A stretch of DNA of 64,000 bases from Chenopodium formosanum (taxonomy: Eukaryota > Streptophyta > Magnoliopsida > Caryophyllales > Amaranthaceae): NCBI GenBank assembly GCA_024500155.1, contig CM044874.1, positions 72,153,795 through 72,217,794 of the forward strand, written 5' to 3'. Made by a program: the position numbers and the translations under genes. The notes below the pieces were generated by a model. It made no database searches, had not been told where the DNA came from, and saw nothing but the letters and a program-made list of their open reading frames with translations. This document shows positions 32,388-42,320 of this stretch, piece by piece (the stretch's first letter is position 1; every line of letters starts with the position of its first letter).

Positions 32388-34955
32388 TCAAAAATCTCTA
32401 GAATCAGAATCAGTCTCATCTTGTCCCTGTGCACGTGGACCTCTCTGTGTGTATGGAAACGGCGAACCAAAGAGTCCCTCGACCATCCGAGTACGGGGAG
32501 TAGCGTCCCTACTAGTCCCCGTAGGCCCAGTAGTAGTCAAGCTCAAAGCAGGACCCGTCCAGCCAAAAAGCGGAGTAGACTGGCCCAAAGATACTGGAAT
32601 CGTCGGCGAAGGCATCGTCCCATATAGCGGAACCGAGAACAAGCCCGACAGTGGTGGAGGAATCCCGGATAATGGGGCCGAGAATGAACCAGGATCCAAA
32701 GGAGACCCAAACTCAGGAACTGGAGGCTGTGAAAATGACGGACGCTGAGAAGACTGCCCCTGCTGCCACTGAGCCTCCTGGAACGGTTGAGTAGTCTGCG
32801 GCTCTCGCTGAGAACGCCGGTGAGCCTCAGGAGATCGTCTACTACGACCAAGCTCCTCCTCGTCCGAGCCTCTGGGCCTCGAGCGCGAGCGGGACCTCCG
32901 TCGCTCCTGAAAAAACACAAAATCAAAAGGTGTCAATGATGCAAAATAAAACAAATGGTGGAAATGAAAAAGTAATAAGTGATACCTCAAGGACGTCGCT
33001 AGAGCTCCGACAACTCGCACCACGCCGAAGCTTGATGATGCAATACTTCAGCGCGTCCACCAGCTTCATAATTCCCATCACCTCCGGGCGGTTAGGCTGA
33101 GGATAAAACAAAGAAAAATCAGTAATAAGCAGCATTAAAAGAATGGATAATACGTCGAAGAAAACTCACCGGCTCAAAAGCCTCAGGCACTGACTCCTGC
33201 GCCTGTCTATAACCCTCCGGCGCATCAGCAATATGGTCCTCCGTGATACCGATCAGCCCAGGGTAGCGGACAGACTGAGGAGGAATCTGAATCCTCCCCA
33301 CAGGGTGAATGGTCGTCTGAAAATATGATCGAATAATCAAGTTATTCGACTATTTAAAACAGAGACTAGTAAAGAAGATTCTCGAAATAAATCATACCTC
33401 GGGAAGACGGGGTGGAGGAGCCAGAGAGGGAAGCAAATCCCGCGCGAAGTCACTCTCCATGTGAACAAGCTCCTGCCACGGAAAAGTGTAGCGCTCTCCC
33501 CTGTTGATCAACCCTCTGATCAAGCGGGAGTCCAGCATCGACTCTGGCGAGGAAGAAGGCACCACAAAGCGATCGCCGCTATGCTGACGGATGACTCGCT
33601 CCCCCAAATACCAGACGAAGTGCCCAGTACCAACCAAAATGGTACGGTACACTGAAAGACGTAGGGCCTCTAGTAGATCAGTCATCCCGGCCCAAGGACG
33701 ATACTGAACATCAATGGGAACCTGGAAACCATAAAAAGTTAGGCGTGAAACGACAGAAACAACATCAAAAGGAAAAAACGCAATAAAGCTAATCCTTACG
33801 CCAACGGAAGAGGTGCCTCGGCGTAGTACCCCACGAAGCGCCGGAACAGACTCCACCCGTGACTCTCCTCGGTCAGGCCAGCTAGCTCCGACGGGGAAGT
33901 CATGGACCACTCCCTGACGCCGGCGAGGAGCCAAGCCGGGGAAGTACTCGTAGAACCATAACTGCAACAAAAATAACATTCAGCATACGAATCAAAAAAG
34001 CCGAAATGGAACAAGAAGGGGAAAAGATCATCACCTCTACGACTCTCCACAGGCCGTAAACGGTGATAGGGGACTCGTCATTCAGCTGACGGCAGCCATG
34101 ACGTAGAGATAGAAGAAGATCCGCGTATCCAAGACTGGCCCAGCTGTAGGATCCTATCTCGGGAATCCTGGCTAAAGAAGGGAGGTAGCAGAGGAGCACG
34201 CGTGAACTCCTGTCAGGAGAGAGGGTCATAGAGATCAGGATCAAGATGAAGATCCGCACCCGCTGCTCGGCCGTCGTATCCTCCATATCGAAGCCGCGAG
34301 CAAGAACTGAAGCCGACTTCGATCGTCCACTCCTAGGACCACCTCGTGACACCGGACGAGTCCTGATGTGCTGAACGATCGGACCTAACAAATCAGCTAC
34401 CTCAGCCGATGTCCAGGATAGATCAGACATCTGGCCTACTGCCCGGTCGGTAAAGCGCAGCCCGCTGATCATGCTGAAGTCTAAGGGGGTCACCGTCATC
34501 TCCCCCCAAGCAAAGTGAAACGTGTTGGTAGTATCCCAAAAATACTCCAACAACGCACGAACAACCGTCGCGCCGCAACCCCGGGGGCTGCGAAACCCTA
34601 CAACCGCCGCGTAGAAATCGACCAAGCCAGACGACTCCCATAGGGCGCTCGTAGCAGGATCCTCTGTAATGACCTGGTGAAGTCGAGGGATCAAATCACC
34701 GGCCCCGGAACCATGATGGCGAAGTGTGCCATCGACTATGCCGGAGAGTGCACGATGAGAAACGTGGTTTTCACGGCAGAAAACCAACTGGTCTGGAGTC
34801 CACGGAGGTGGAACCCACCTACCCCTACTCGCAGAAGTCCGAGGCTCGGACTCCAAGACGTCATCGTCCACGCCCTCAGGGACAGTGGGAGTGTCCTCCC
34901 GAAAAGCCCGACGCCGGCCGCGGGTAGAAAGGTCGCAATCTCGTCGTCTAGGCAT
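32388..34955 (-). CDS. Antisense plant mobile domain protein, six exons, intact
   Basis: Exons on the minus strand: 34035-34955, 33800-33961, 33398-33721, 33170-33316, 32986-33096 and 32388-32906. They are 921, 162, 324, 147, 111 and 519 nt, all multiples of three, giving 727 residues without a stop. Introns of 73-81 nt have GT..AG ends. The N-terminus (MPRRRDCDLSTRGRRRAF) is basic. The PMD follows at about residues 80-500: DFYAAVVGF, ALLEYFWDTTNTFHF, GEMTVTPLDFSMISGL, LWFYEYF, then VQYRPW and YLGERVVRQ. The tail is Ser/Arg- then Pro/Gly-rich. PMD proteins are plant nuclear factors related to MAIN, tied to silencing and genome stability, and also found in transposons. This gene opposes the retrotransposon's genomic RNA, which explains why its introns survive retrotransposition. 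Expression is unproven. Confidence 0.8.
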
Positions 34956-34969
34956 GCTATTGTCAAAAT

Positions 34970-35310
34970 CTAAATGTTTAGCATCATTTCCTAAACATTT
35001 AATTCAAGTTGCATATTTATAATAAAATCTAAATACTTAGCATCATTTCCTAAGCTATTTAGTTGTTTATTGAATTATATGCTAAATTTCATCAAAATCT
35101 AAATGTTCAGCATCATTTCCTAAACATTTTAAATTGCAAAATAATAATCTAAATACTTGGCATCATTTCCTGAGTTATTTAATTGTTTATTGAATTATAC
35201 GCTAAATTTTTACCTTAAGGCTAAAAATTGGCAAAAATTATAGTATTTAGTTTCTCCATGACAAACTAATACTACAGTGCTCCTAGCCGCATGATACTAT
35301 GTTCTCCATG
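34970..35310 (-). promoter_or_regulatory. Hairpin/mini-uORF array upstream of the intact PMD gene
   Basis: Mirror of 7350-7700. Four GAAATGATG-loop stem-loops remain, each still encoding a five-codon ATG ATG ... ATT TAG frame. The two codon differences from the left copy (CCG to CCA, CTA to CTG) are synonymous. One stem carries a G-U pair and another has two mismatches. Confidence 0.55.
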
Positions 35311-35729
35311 ACAATATAGTACATATGCATCAACACATCTTTTCACAAGATTCACCACTATTTTTTCACCATTTCAAAGCATGAACATTATTTCACAAAG
35401 TAGCACCCAAAAATGGTGATTTGCTCAATTCTCCATCAAGTCATGCAATTTTTATCTCAAATTTCTCACAAACACACATGTACACATATACAAATAAAAT
35501 CATGGCAAGAATTTCAACATAAAGCTTCAAAATCAAAAACCCCCAAATTGATTTTTTTTAGGGTTTGCCATGAAATTATTAATGTGAAGCAAATTCAAAG
35601 CAAAAATCAAAGGGAGCTTACATGGATGTGTGTAAAAAGTCAAAAATGAGGAGAAGATCGAGGAATTACAACAAAATTGGTGAAATTCGAACTCCAAAAC
35701 TCGAAAATATGTTCCGGTCACCGGCGCAA

Positions 35730-35960
35730 CTGCCGCGACACGGGCAAGACTAACCGTGTCACGGTTAAGAGCAACCGTGTCACGGCAAACCTTCAAGGAT
35801 GACGGGGCTCCGGTGAACTGGACTGCAGTACAGGAACAGAGACAGAAGTAGCAACGAAACAGCAGTAGCGCAGTAGCCAAACAGCCGCAGCAAAGCAAAA
35901 AAGGTGAAGAAAAAAAAAAAGAGACTAACCGTGTCACGGTCGCCGTTACCGTGTCACGTC
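35730..35960 (-). repeat. Palindromes in the PMD upstream region (right)
   Basis: Units at about 35733, 35754 and 35775, plus 35931 and 35950, including the 15-bp TAACCGTGTCACGGTTA core region. A weak TATA-like site (CTTTATATCCG, minus strand, 36091-36101) lies upstream. The distance to the start codon (about 1.1 kb) makes its role doubtful. Confidence 0.6.
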
Positions 35961-36186
35961 GAGCTTCGAACGGCCGGCGGTTAACGCCAGGCGTGGCGCG
36001 GCAGCTTTTGGAAAGAGAGAAGCTAAATTGGTGAATGGTGAAAGCAAATGTGAAAGCAAGAAGAAATGTGAAATGAAAAAATGGTGCACGCGGATATAAA
36101 GGCAGAAAAGGACAAAAAAGAGTCGTTGTTGACTGATTCAAACAGCGAAAATAAAAAAAAAAAAAAAGAAAAAAGGAAAATATGTG

Positions 36187-36243
36187 TCCCGTGACACGGG
36201 ATACTAGTCCCGTCAGACGGGAATCCCTGACCGTGTCACGGGA
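36187..36243 (-). repeat. Palindrome cluster, right element 3' region
   Basis: CCGTGACACGG, CCGTCAGACGG and CCGTGTCACGG in ~20-22 bp steps. Mirror of 6419-6471. Confidence 0.8.
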
Positions 36244-36518
36244 ACCTTCTGACGTGGTGCGGCAAATCCGAGCCTGGTCAGGGAATATTCTTAGCTTTTT
36301 GGGTGATTATTTTGTCGCTACAGTTACGCGGAAAATCCCAACTGATGTTTAAGGGGGACTAACATTACCATTTTACCCCTGGCAAGCGTCAAAGCCTATT
36401 TTGCGGCATTTTAAACATTTAATATGGTCGGATAATCGGCTTAAAATTGTGAATCATTTACAGCCCATGTTCGGGGATAATCAAACCACCATACACTTAT
36501 CAATTTTCAGCAACCGTC

Positions 36519-36945
36519 GGCTTTCCTCAGGCTTGGAAAGCGTCATCGGTGGATTTTTCTTCAAGTATAGAAAACCGCCAAGTCGGTTTTCCTCAGGCTT
36601 GGAAAGCGTTATCGGTGGATTTTTCTTCAAGTATAGAAAATCGCCAAGTCGGCTTTCCTCAGGCATGGAAAGCATCATCCGTGGATTTTTCTTCAAGTAT
36701 AGAAAACCACGAAATTCCTTTGTCGGCTTTCCTCAAGTATGGAAGGCATTATCGGTGGAATTCTTCAAGCATAGAATGACACCAAATTCGTTTGTCGACT
36801 TTCCTCAGGCATGGAAAGTATTATCCAGTAGCTTTCTTCAGGCTTAGAAAGGTACCAAACTCTTCAGTTGGCTTTCCTCAAGCATGGAAAGCGTTTCAAC
36901 CAATGTCACTCGGTAGATTCCTTCAAGTATAGGAAAATACCAAAC
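36519..36945 (+). repeat. Tandem stem-loop array before the 3' LTR (right element)
   Basis: Mirror of 5625-6115 with fewer ~60-bp units, so the tandem copy number differs between the two elements. Units read CTTTCC-TCAGGCTTG-GAAAG or TTTTCTTCAAGTATAGAAAA. Frames across it (36401-36847 and neighbours) are repeat artefacts. Confidence 0.75.
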
Positions 36946-37139
36946 TCGTTTGTCACCGACACACTGGTGCCAGATATGTATTCTATCCCTTTACTCTTTT
37001 ATCTGTGGAATTAACATTTTTCTGCAGGTATCGGCGTATACAGAGTGATTGAGGATCGCAGAACGTCTTAAATCATTCTCCGTCCCTATCGACTACTTTG
37101 ACTATCGTTTTCGAAACTGACGTTTCTACAAACTCAGTC

Positions 37140-37150
37140 AAAGTGGGGGC
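37140..37150 (+). other. Polypurine tract of the right element
   Basis: AAAGTGGGGGC followed by TTC and LTR start TGTAGACACC at 37154. Confidence 0.85.
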
Positions 37151-37153
37151 TTC

Positions 37154-38800
37154 TGTAGACACCTAAAAATGTCTCCCCAAAACCAAGCCCGATGATAAAT
37201 AACCTTTCACCGCCGCTATTGGTCGGGTTTAGTATTTAATCCCGAGAGTGCTTAAAAAATCGTATTTTATTAAATTCATATTTTTGAAAGGTCCATGGAT
37301 CAGTCTTGGTGTTTGGTAAAAGCATAGTTTTAATTTTAGCCCAAACCTTTTTTATTTTATTATTATTTATTATTTTTTTGGCCCAAATATTTTATTTTTA
37401 TTTTCTTATTTTAGCCCGAATAATAAAAGTCAGAAAAAAGCCCGTAATTATCAATCGGCACTCAGAAAGCCGAACGAAATTAGGGTTAAAAATGAATTTA
37501 GACGGAAAAGTGGACTGGAATTGACCGTGTCACGGGAACTCTTCCCGTCTGACGGTGGGACTTCCCGTGACACGGGAGGTCTGCCGTGACACGGGGAGTT
37601 TCGTTTTCTTTCCGCGTAAACCCTTAACGCGTTTTCCGTTCCGTTTTCTGAAAATTTCCCGCGACACTCCAAAAACTGACCGTGTCACGGGAACTTGTAC
37701 CGTCTGACGGTACAGTCTAACCGTGTCACGGTACAGTCTGACCGTGTCACGGGATACTTTTTTAGGGTTTTTATCATTTTAGGGTTCCGTGTGCTCCCTC
37801 AGCACATTTCCCTATAAATACCCCCTCATTTCTGATGAACGGGGCAACCAGAATTCTATTATTCTTATTTTCTCTCTTCTATGCTCTTAACCTAAACACT
37901 AGCCTACCCTTTTCACTTCAAAATTCCTTCTTCAAGCACTCAAAGGAGTCCATATTTTACTCGAGGTTCTATCCTTAAACCAAGGCGTGAAAGGTAGAAT
38001 CGTTTGAGGGTTTGGCCCCAAAATTAACCTTGTTTTTATTTAATTTAATTTAATTGTTGTGTTATTATTTCCTTGAAGTTACTAACTCGTTTATTATTTT
38101 GTAGTTGCAAGCAAACAGATTCAAAGTAAGAGTTATGCTCTTTTTATTTTTTCTAACGATTTTTCTGTTGTTAGAATTATGATTAAATTGGTTCTTTTTA
38201 TGTTTATATTGATTTTATTATATTTATTGATCACAATATTGCATGTTAATGGGAATATGTAATTGAAAATCACGACTAATAAGATAATTTGGACAACCGG
38301 TTTAGGTTCCTTTTTAATCTTGTTGTTTAATCAAGTGATCACCAAATTTTTAGAATTATGTGTGCATTAATTTTGAACCAATTTAGTTAAATAATAGTTT
38401 GGAGCGAATTGAATTATTGTTTGTATGCCTTTGAGATCACAGGAATGCTTTTCACTATAAGAATCGAGTAGAGGCCAATACGGGCGAATGTGACTCCATG
38501 ACTCACTTCGTACCATCATCCCCGATCCTCCTTTCGTGGTTCCGAACCATATGGAGTTAGTAATATCATGGGTTATGAATGGGGTGTAACCTTCACGGGT
38601 CAATCATTGTTGCCTATCGTTGTCCCTTATCGTGGTTGCCTTTTTTATGATCCGTGAACGGTTTACAAGTTCCTTAAAAACTTGTTGGCGGCTCCCTACT
38701 TTATTTGTCCTTAATCGTAATGTCAATTCCCACTTCCTATGAGTGCTAAGCATATTCACAACATGCTTTTAATGTAGGCGCACTTCGAGCGACGCCTACA
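37154..38800 (+). repeat. 3' LTR of the right element (1647 bp, complete)
   Basis: Begins TGTAGACACC and ends GACGCCTACA. TATA box at 37813-37820. Palindromes at about 37525-37590 and 37679-37751. The next bases (ACAGT) start host repeat copy A. Confidence 0.9.
37813..37820 (+). promoter_or_regulatory. TATA box of the right 3' LTR
   Basis: TATAAATA. In this 3' LTR it could drive read-out transcription into the KH-fragment repeat at 38801. Confidence 0.6.
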
Positions 38801-39090
38801 ACAGTACATTTTACAAAAATGTCCACCATTGTGGGATGTGGAGGTGAAACGGTCAGACAAATTCAACAAGAAAGTGGAGCTCAAGTGTGGCAGCAGCCAG
38901 CAATGAAATAAAAAAACTTAAACACACTATACCAATTGTACTTAGTGGCACCGAGATACAAATTGAGTTAGCTGACTCCCTAATAATGGATATTATGGAT
39001 GGGGTGCGCCATATTTCAGTTCCTGACTCTTACATCATGTTTGGGCCAAGGACACCTGACCCCTCACGAGTAATGAATTAGACTAGAGTT
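38801..39090 (+). pseudogene. KH-domain gene fragment, copy A
   Basis: The plus-strand frame reads TIVGCGGETVRQIQQESGAQV, which has the GxxG loop (GCGG) and the helix of a type I KH RNA-binding domain. After a stop and frame change it continues with IPIVLSGTEIQIELADSLI, the third strand and last helix of a KH domain. It ends PRTPDPSRVMN. In-frame TAA and shifts make it non-functional. It starts directly at the retrotransposon LTR. Copy B (45630-45835) has the same fragment. Full-length plant KH proteins carry several such domains, so this is a piece only. Confidence 0.65.
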
Positions 39091-40058
39091 CCTAGGAAGT
39101 TTTCTTGGGGTGCGCATGAGGACAAATACGCCGGAAGGACTCGTGTTGGTCTAATGGACCGGTTATATTCTTTTATTTGTGTTTTTTTTTTTTTTGCATT
39201 TTAGTATCTTAATATATACATACATCTTTAAAGTCTTGTATTTATTTGCGTGCATTCCTATTTTGCACCTAGAATTTATAAACTACAAGTTTTGTACCTA
39301 AATTTTTTAGAAATTTAAACATAAAATTACATAAAATTTAAAAATTTTACCCATAAAATTTAAAATTTTTACCCAAAAAATTACAAAAATACACTTTTCG
39401 GTCCATTTCAATTTTTACTTGGACCGGAAACCTGGAATCGCCAATTTTTGAGGACCGAAGACCGACCCGGAATCCCCCGGTCCGATCTGGTCCAGGTCGG
39501 TTTTCCGGTCAAGGATTCTCCAAAGTATCTTAGCTAGGCTAAGTACGATGCTCAAAATTAAGTGAGTGAAGTTAGGAAATGGCTAATTAAGCAAGTAAGA
39601 GTGAACAAGGAAGATTGCTTTTAAAAATGATTTGTATTGCTTGAGAGTGTGTGGATGGATATACAAATGAGGGGGAAGCTCCTATTTATAGTGCTCCCCA
39701 AGGCCTAGAGACTTCTAATATAAAAAGTTCTAACCTCCTTAAATGGAGGAATCTAGAACAAGTTAATCTAGAGAGTTCTACATAATTCTAAACTACTCCT
39801 CTCTATGTACAATGCCTTGGAATAATCTAGACTACTCTAATCTAGTCTACCAAGAATATACAAGATTGCCCGAGAAGATTCTAAAAGCTCCTAGACTCAT
39901 GAACCTTGTAGTGCAATATGGAAAGTTGTGGGATCCATCTCCAAAATCTAACTTGACCATCATCTTCATTGGGTCCAAAAACAATGATCCCCCAAGTTTT
40001 AGCCCGTTTGGGTTTCATTTAGGCCCCCAAATGGCCCTTTATTGCGTCATTGTCAATC
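39091..40058. repeat. Body of repeat copy A, first part
   Basis: It aligns with 55219-56240 of copy B. It holds a GGTCCGG-rich stretch (39410-39510) and, in reverse, a TATA-like CTATTTATAGTGC (about 39690), so part may be an old LTR or promoter. No gene is seen. Confidence 0.6.
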
Positions 40059-40155
40059 GGGTGTTCACTGAAATTTTTTACCTACAACCTCCTTTAGCCA
40101 ATGCTGCCTACTCCCCCCAATTATACTACATCATTTTACCTGTTTATGCTTTTCT

Positions 40156-40157
<2 letters not shown>

Positions 40158-40207
<50 letters not shown>
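40158..40207 (+). repeat. Poly-T tract (~50 bp)
   Basis: An uninterrupted T run inside the MULE-like element. The frame 39812-40357 that crosses it is spurious. Confidence 0.9.
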
Positions 40208-40210
<3 letters not shown>

Positions 40211-40493
40211 CTTATCTCTCAAGTCATTTATATATATGATTTAAACCTATTTTTCAGTTTTTTGCTTTTTTATTTTTTTGGCATTTTCTCTCTCTTCTTC
40301 AACATTATTTCTCTTTCAATAACTTTTTTTTCCTCTTATTTATGGATGAATAATTGATTGGAGCTGTTGATTGTGATAATGAAGTGCTACATTCTTCGAT
40401 TGCCGAATTTGGTCGTGACTGTGAAGTTATTTTGTCTCTGATTGGAGTTGTTCAATTTGATCAATTTTGTCTCTGATTTCGATTAGTGCTTGC

Positions 40494-41157
40494 TAGGGGT
40501 GAACATGGTTTGGTTTGGTTTGGTGCGGTTTGAGTCCAAACCAAACCAAACCGCAAAATACGGTTTGGTAAATTTTTCAAACCAAACCAAACCATATTAG
40601 TATTGAAACCAAACCAAACCAAACCATAATAATACGGTTTGGTGCGGTTTGGTTTTCGGTTTATGATGAGATGATATTTTTTTTCCAAAAATTGTCAAAT
40701 AATACTTCACTAATTTATAATAATGTTTAAATAAGTAGCCCAAACGGATTAAATTGTACTACAAAGTTACAATAAAAATATCAAGTGCTAACACATAATA
40801 AAAATAATACATAACAATAAAAGATATTCATATGAGTACTACATTATAGTCATTAATTATAAAATATTGATGGTATAGTTTTTATTTATTTTTCATGGTT
40901 TTTTATTTATTCTTTAATTATTTTTTATATAATATAAAAAAAAATTATTGAAAAATTATATAAATATTAAAATACGGTTTATTGGTTTACGGTTTGGTTT
41001 GGTTTAAATTTTTATAAAACCAAACCAAACCATAAAACATATTTACAAAAAAATCGAGACCAAACCGTAATTTTATAAACCGTAAACCAAACCAAACCGC
41101 TAAAATACGGTTTGGTCTGGTTTGGTTACGGTCCAGACCAAACTGTGTACAGCCCTA
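40494..41157. mobile_element. hAT-type MITE (664 bp) nested in the MULE
   Basis: 8-bp target duplication GTGCTTGC at 40486-40493 and 41158-41165. The ends are TAGGGGTG and CAGCCCTA, imperfect inverted repeats. An 8-bp duplication with a (C/T)AGGG-type end is the hAT signature. The interior is an array of GGTTTGGTTTGG and AACCAAACC in both orientations and has no transposase. Confidence 0.9.
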
Positions 41158-41647
41158 GTGCTTGCTGGTCAATTGTTTGATTCAATTTTGTTAGCTGTTT
41201 TGTTTTAAATTATTTGCTGATTTATTCGATTTTTCAAGTTTTTTTTAATCAATTTAGCCTCTATTTTAGTTCAATTTGGTTTGGTGTTATAATTCAAGTG
41301 AATTGAAGTTTTTATTTTAATAAATTTTGTCTCTTATTTCGATTAGTATGATTTATGATTCAAGTTTGTTTGCTATTTTTAGTTTAATGATTGCTAATTG
41401 TGATTTGTTTTCTATGAGTGATTAGATTTTTTTATATACGTTTTCGTGGTTTTTTTTAGTAGTTTTACAATTTTGATCAATTTCATAATTCTAAATGATC
41501 ACTATGATTCAAACTAATGTTTTGTTATAGATGTTTTAATTATTTTTAAATATTTAGTAATTTATTTTAGTTTATTATTTTGATCAAATTGATAATGCTA
41601 AATGATCATTTATATATGTACTGTTTTGTATTTGTACATATCTGTCA

Positions 41648-41983
41648 TTGATTATGTTCATTTTTAAAACTTATGCAGCGGGTGCTAGTGATGAAATTTT
41701 GTATGAAGAAGCAACTAAATCAGAGTTACTTTTTACATATTTTAATTCTGAACAAGAAATTTATGGCAGGTACAATGAATATGCTTTTAAGAAAGAATTT
41801 AGTATTGTCCAAGTGCATGCTCCAAGAAAATGCCAAGTTCATTCAAGTGCTCCAAGTGATGTCCAAGTTTCTTTAAGTGTGCCAAGAAAAAAGGTTCAAT
41901 TACGTCCAAGTGTTCTAAGAAATTTTCAAGTTCCTTCAAGTGTTCCAAGAGATGTTCAAAGTGTTCAACGTGGTATCTAATCA
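41648..41983 (+). pseudogene. FAR1-like N-terminal fragment with tandem repeats
   Basis: The frame contains YFNSEQEIYGRYNEYAFKKEF, resembling the start of the FAR1/FHY3 DNA-binding domain, which derives from MULE transposases (F-S-EEAY-FYNEYA-..GFS). The remainder is a decayed ~33-nt tandem repeat (VPR-VQV-SS units). With no zinc-binding remainder or transposase core it is a remnant. Its place inside a MULE-like element fits that origin. Confidence 0.4.
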
Positions 41984-42274
41984 ACATATTTCTTCTAAGT
42001 ATGATAGGTTGTTAGCTTTTTCTTTTTTACACTAATGTAGCGAATAGGTTGGCAAATAATAATAAGTAAGAATTTGGATTAAAACAACATATATTTGTTC
42101 CAGCTTAATTTTTTTTTTTTTTTTTCTGATAAGTGATATGTAACTGAACATGTTTTGTTTTGACACTGAACATTTGCCTTTTTGGTTACGAACATTTTAT
42201 TGTATTTCGTTATAACTGTTACGTAATTGAACATATAACTTTTTGATAATGAACATTTTATTGTATTTTGTTAA

Positions 42275-42277
42275 TTT

Positions 42278-42319
<42 letters not shown>
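42275..42319 (+). repeat. (AT)n microsatellite
   Basis: About 20 TA dinucleotide repeats in the AT-rich interior of the MULE-like element. Confidence 0.95.

Positions 42320-42320
<1 letters not shown>

Larger units (their letters stand above)
20037..38800 (+). mobile_element. Right Tat/Ogre-like LTR retrotransposon, nearly complete
   Basis: Plus-strand sister of the left element. It has a 5' LTR missing its first ~201 bp (20037-21504), a primer-binding site at 21508, a leader with palindrome arrays, gag-pol (22999-29432), two antisense genes (30097-31660 and 32388-34955), a stem-loop array, a polypurine tract (37140-37150) and a complete 3' LTR (37154-38800). The full unit would be about 19 kb. 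No 5-bp duplication can be checked because the 5' end is lost. Near-identity of the LTRs and of the two elements suggests recent activity. Confidence 0.88.

Noticed and set aside
36401..36847. 148-residue repetitive frame (SGLESVIGGFFFKYRKPPSR repeats)
   Set aside because: Translation of the stem-loop array. The left copy is open on the equivalent strand only by chance; no start context or domain.
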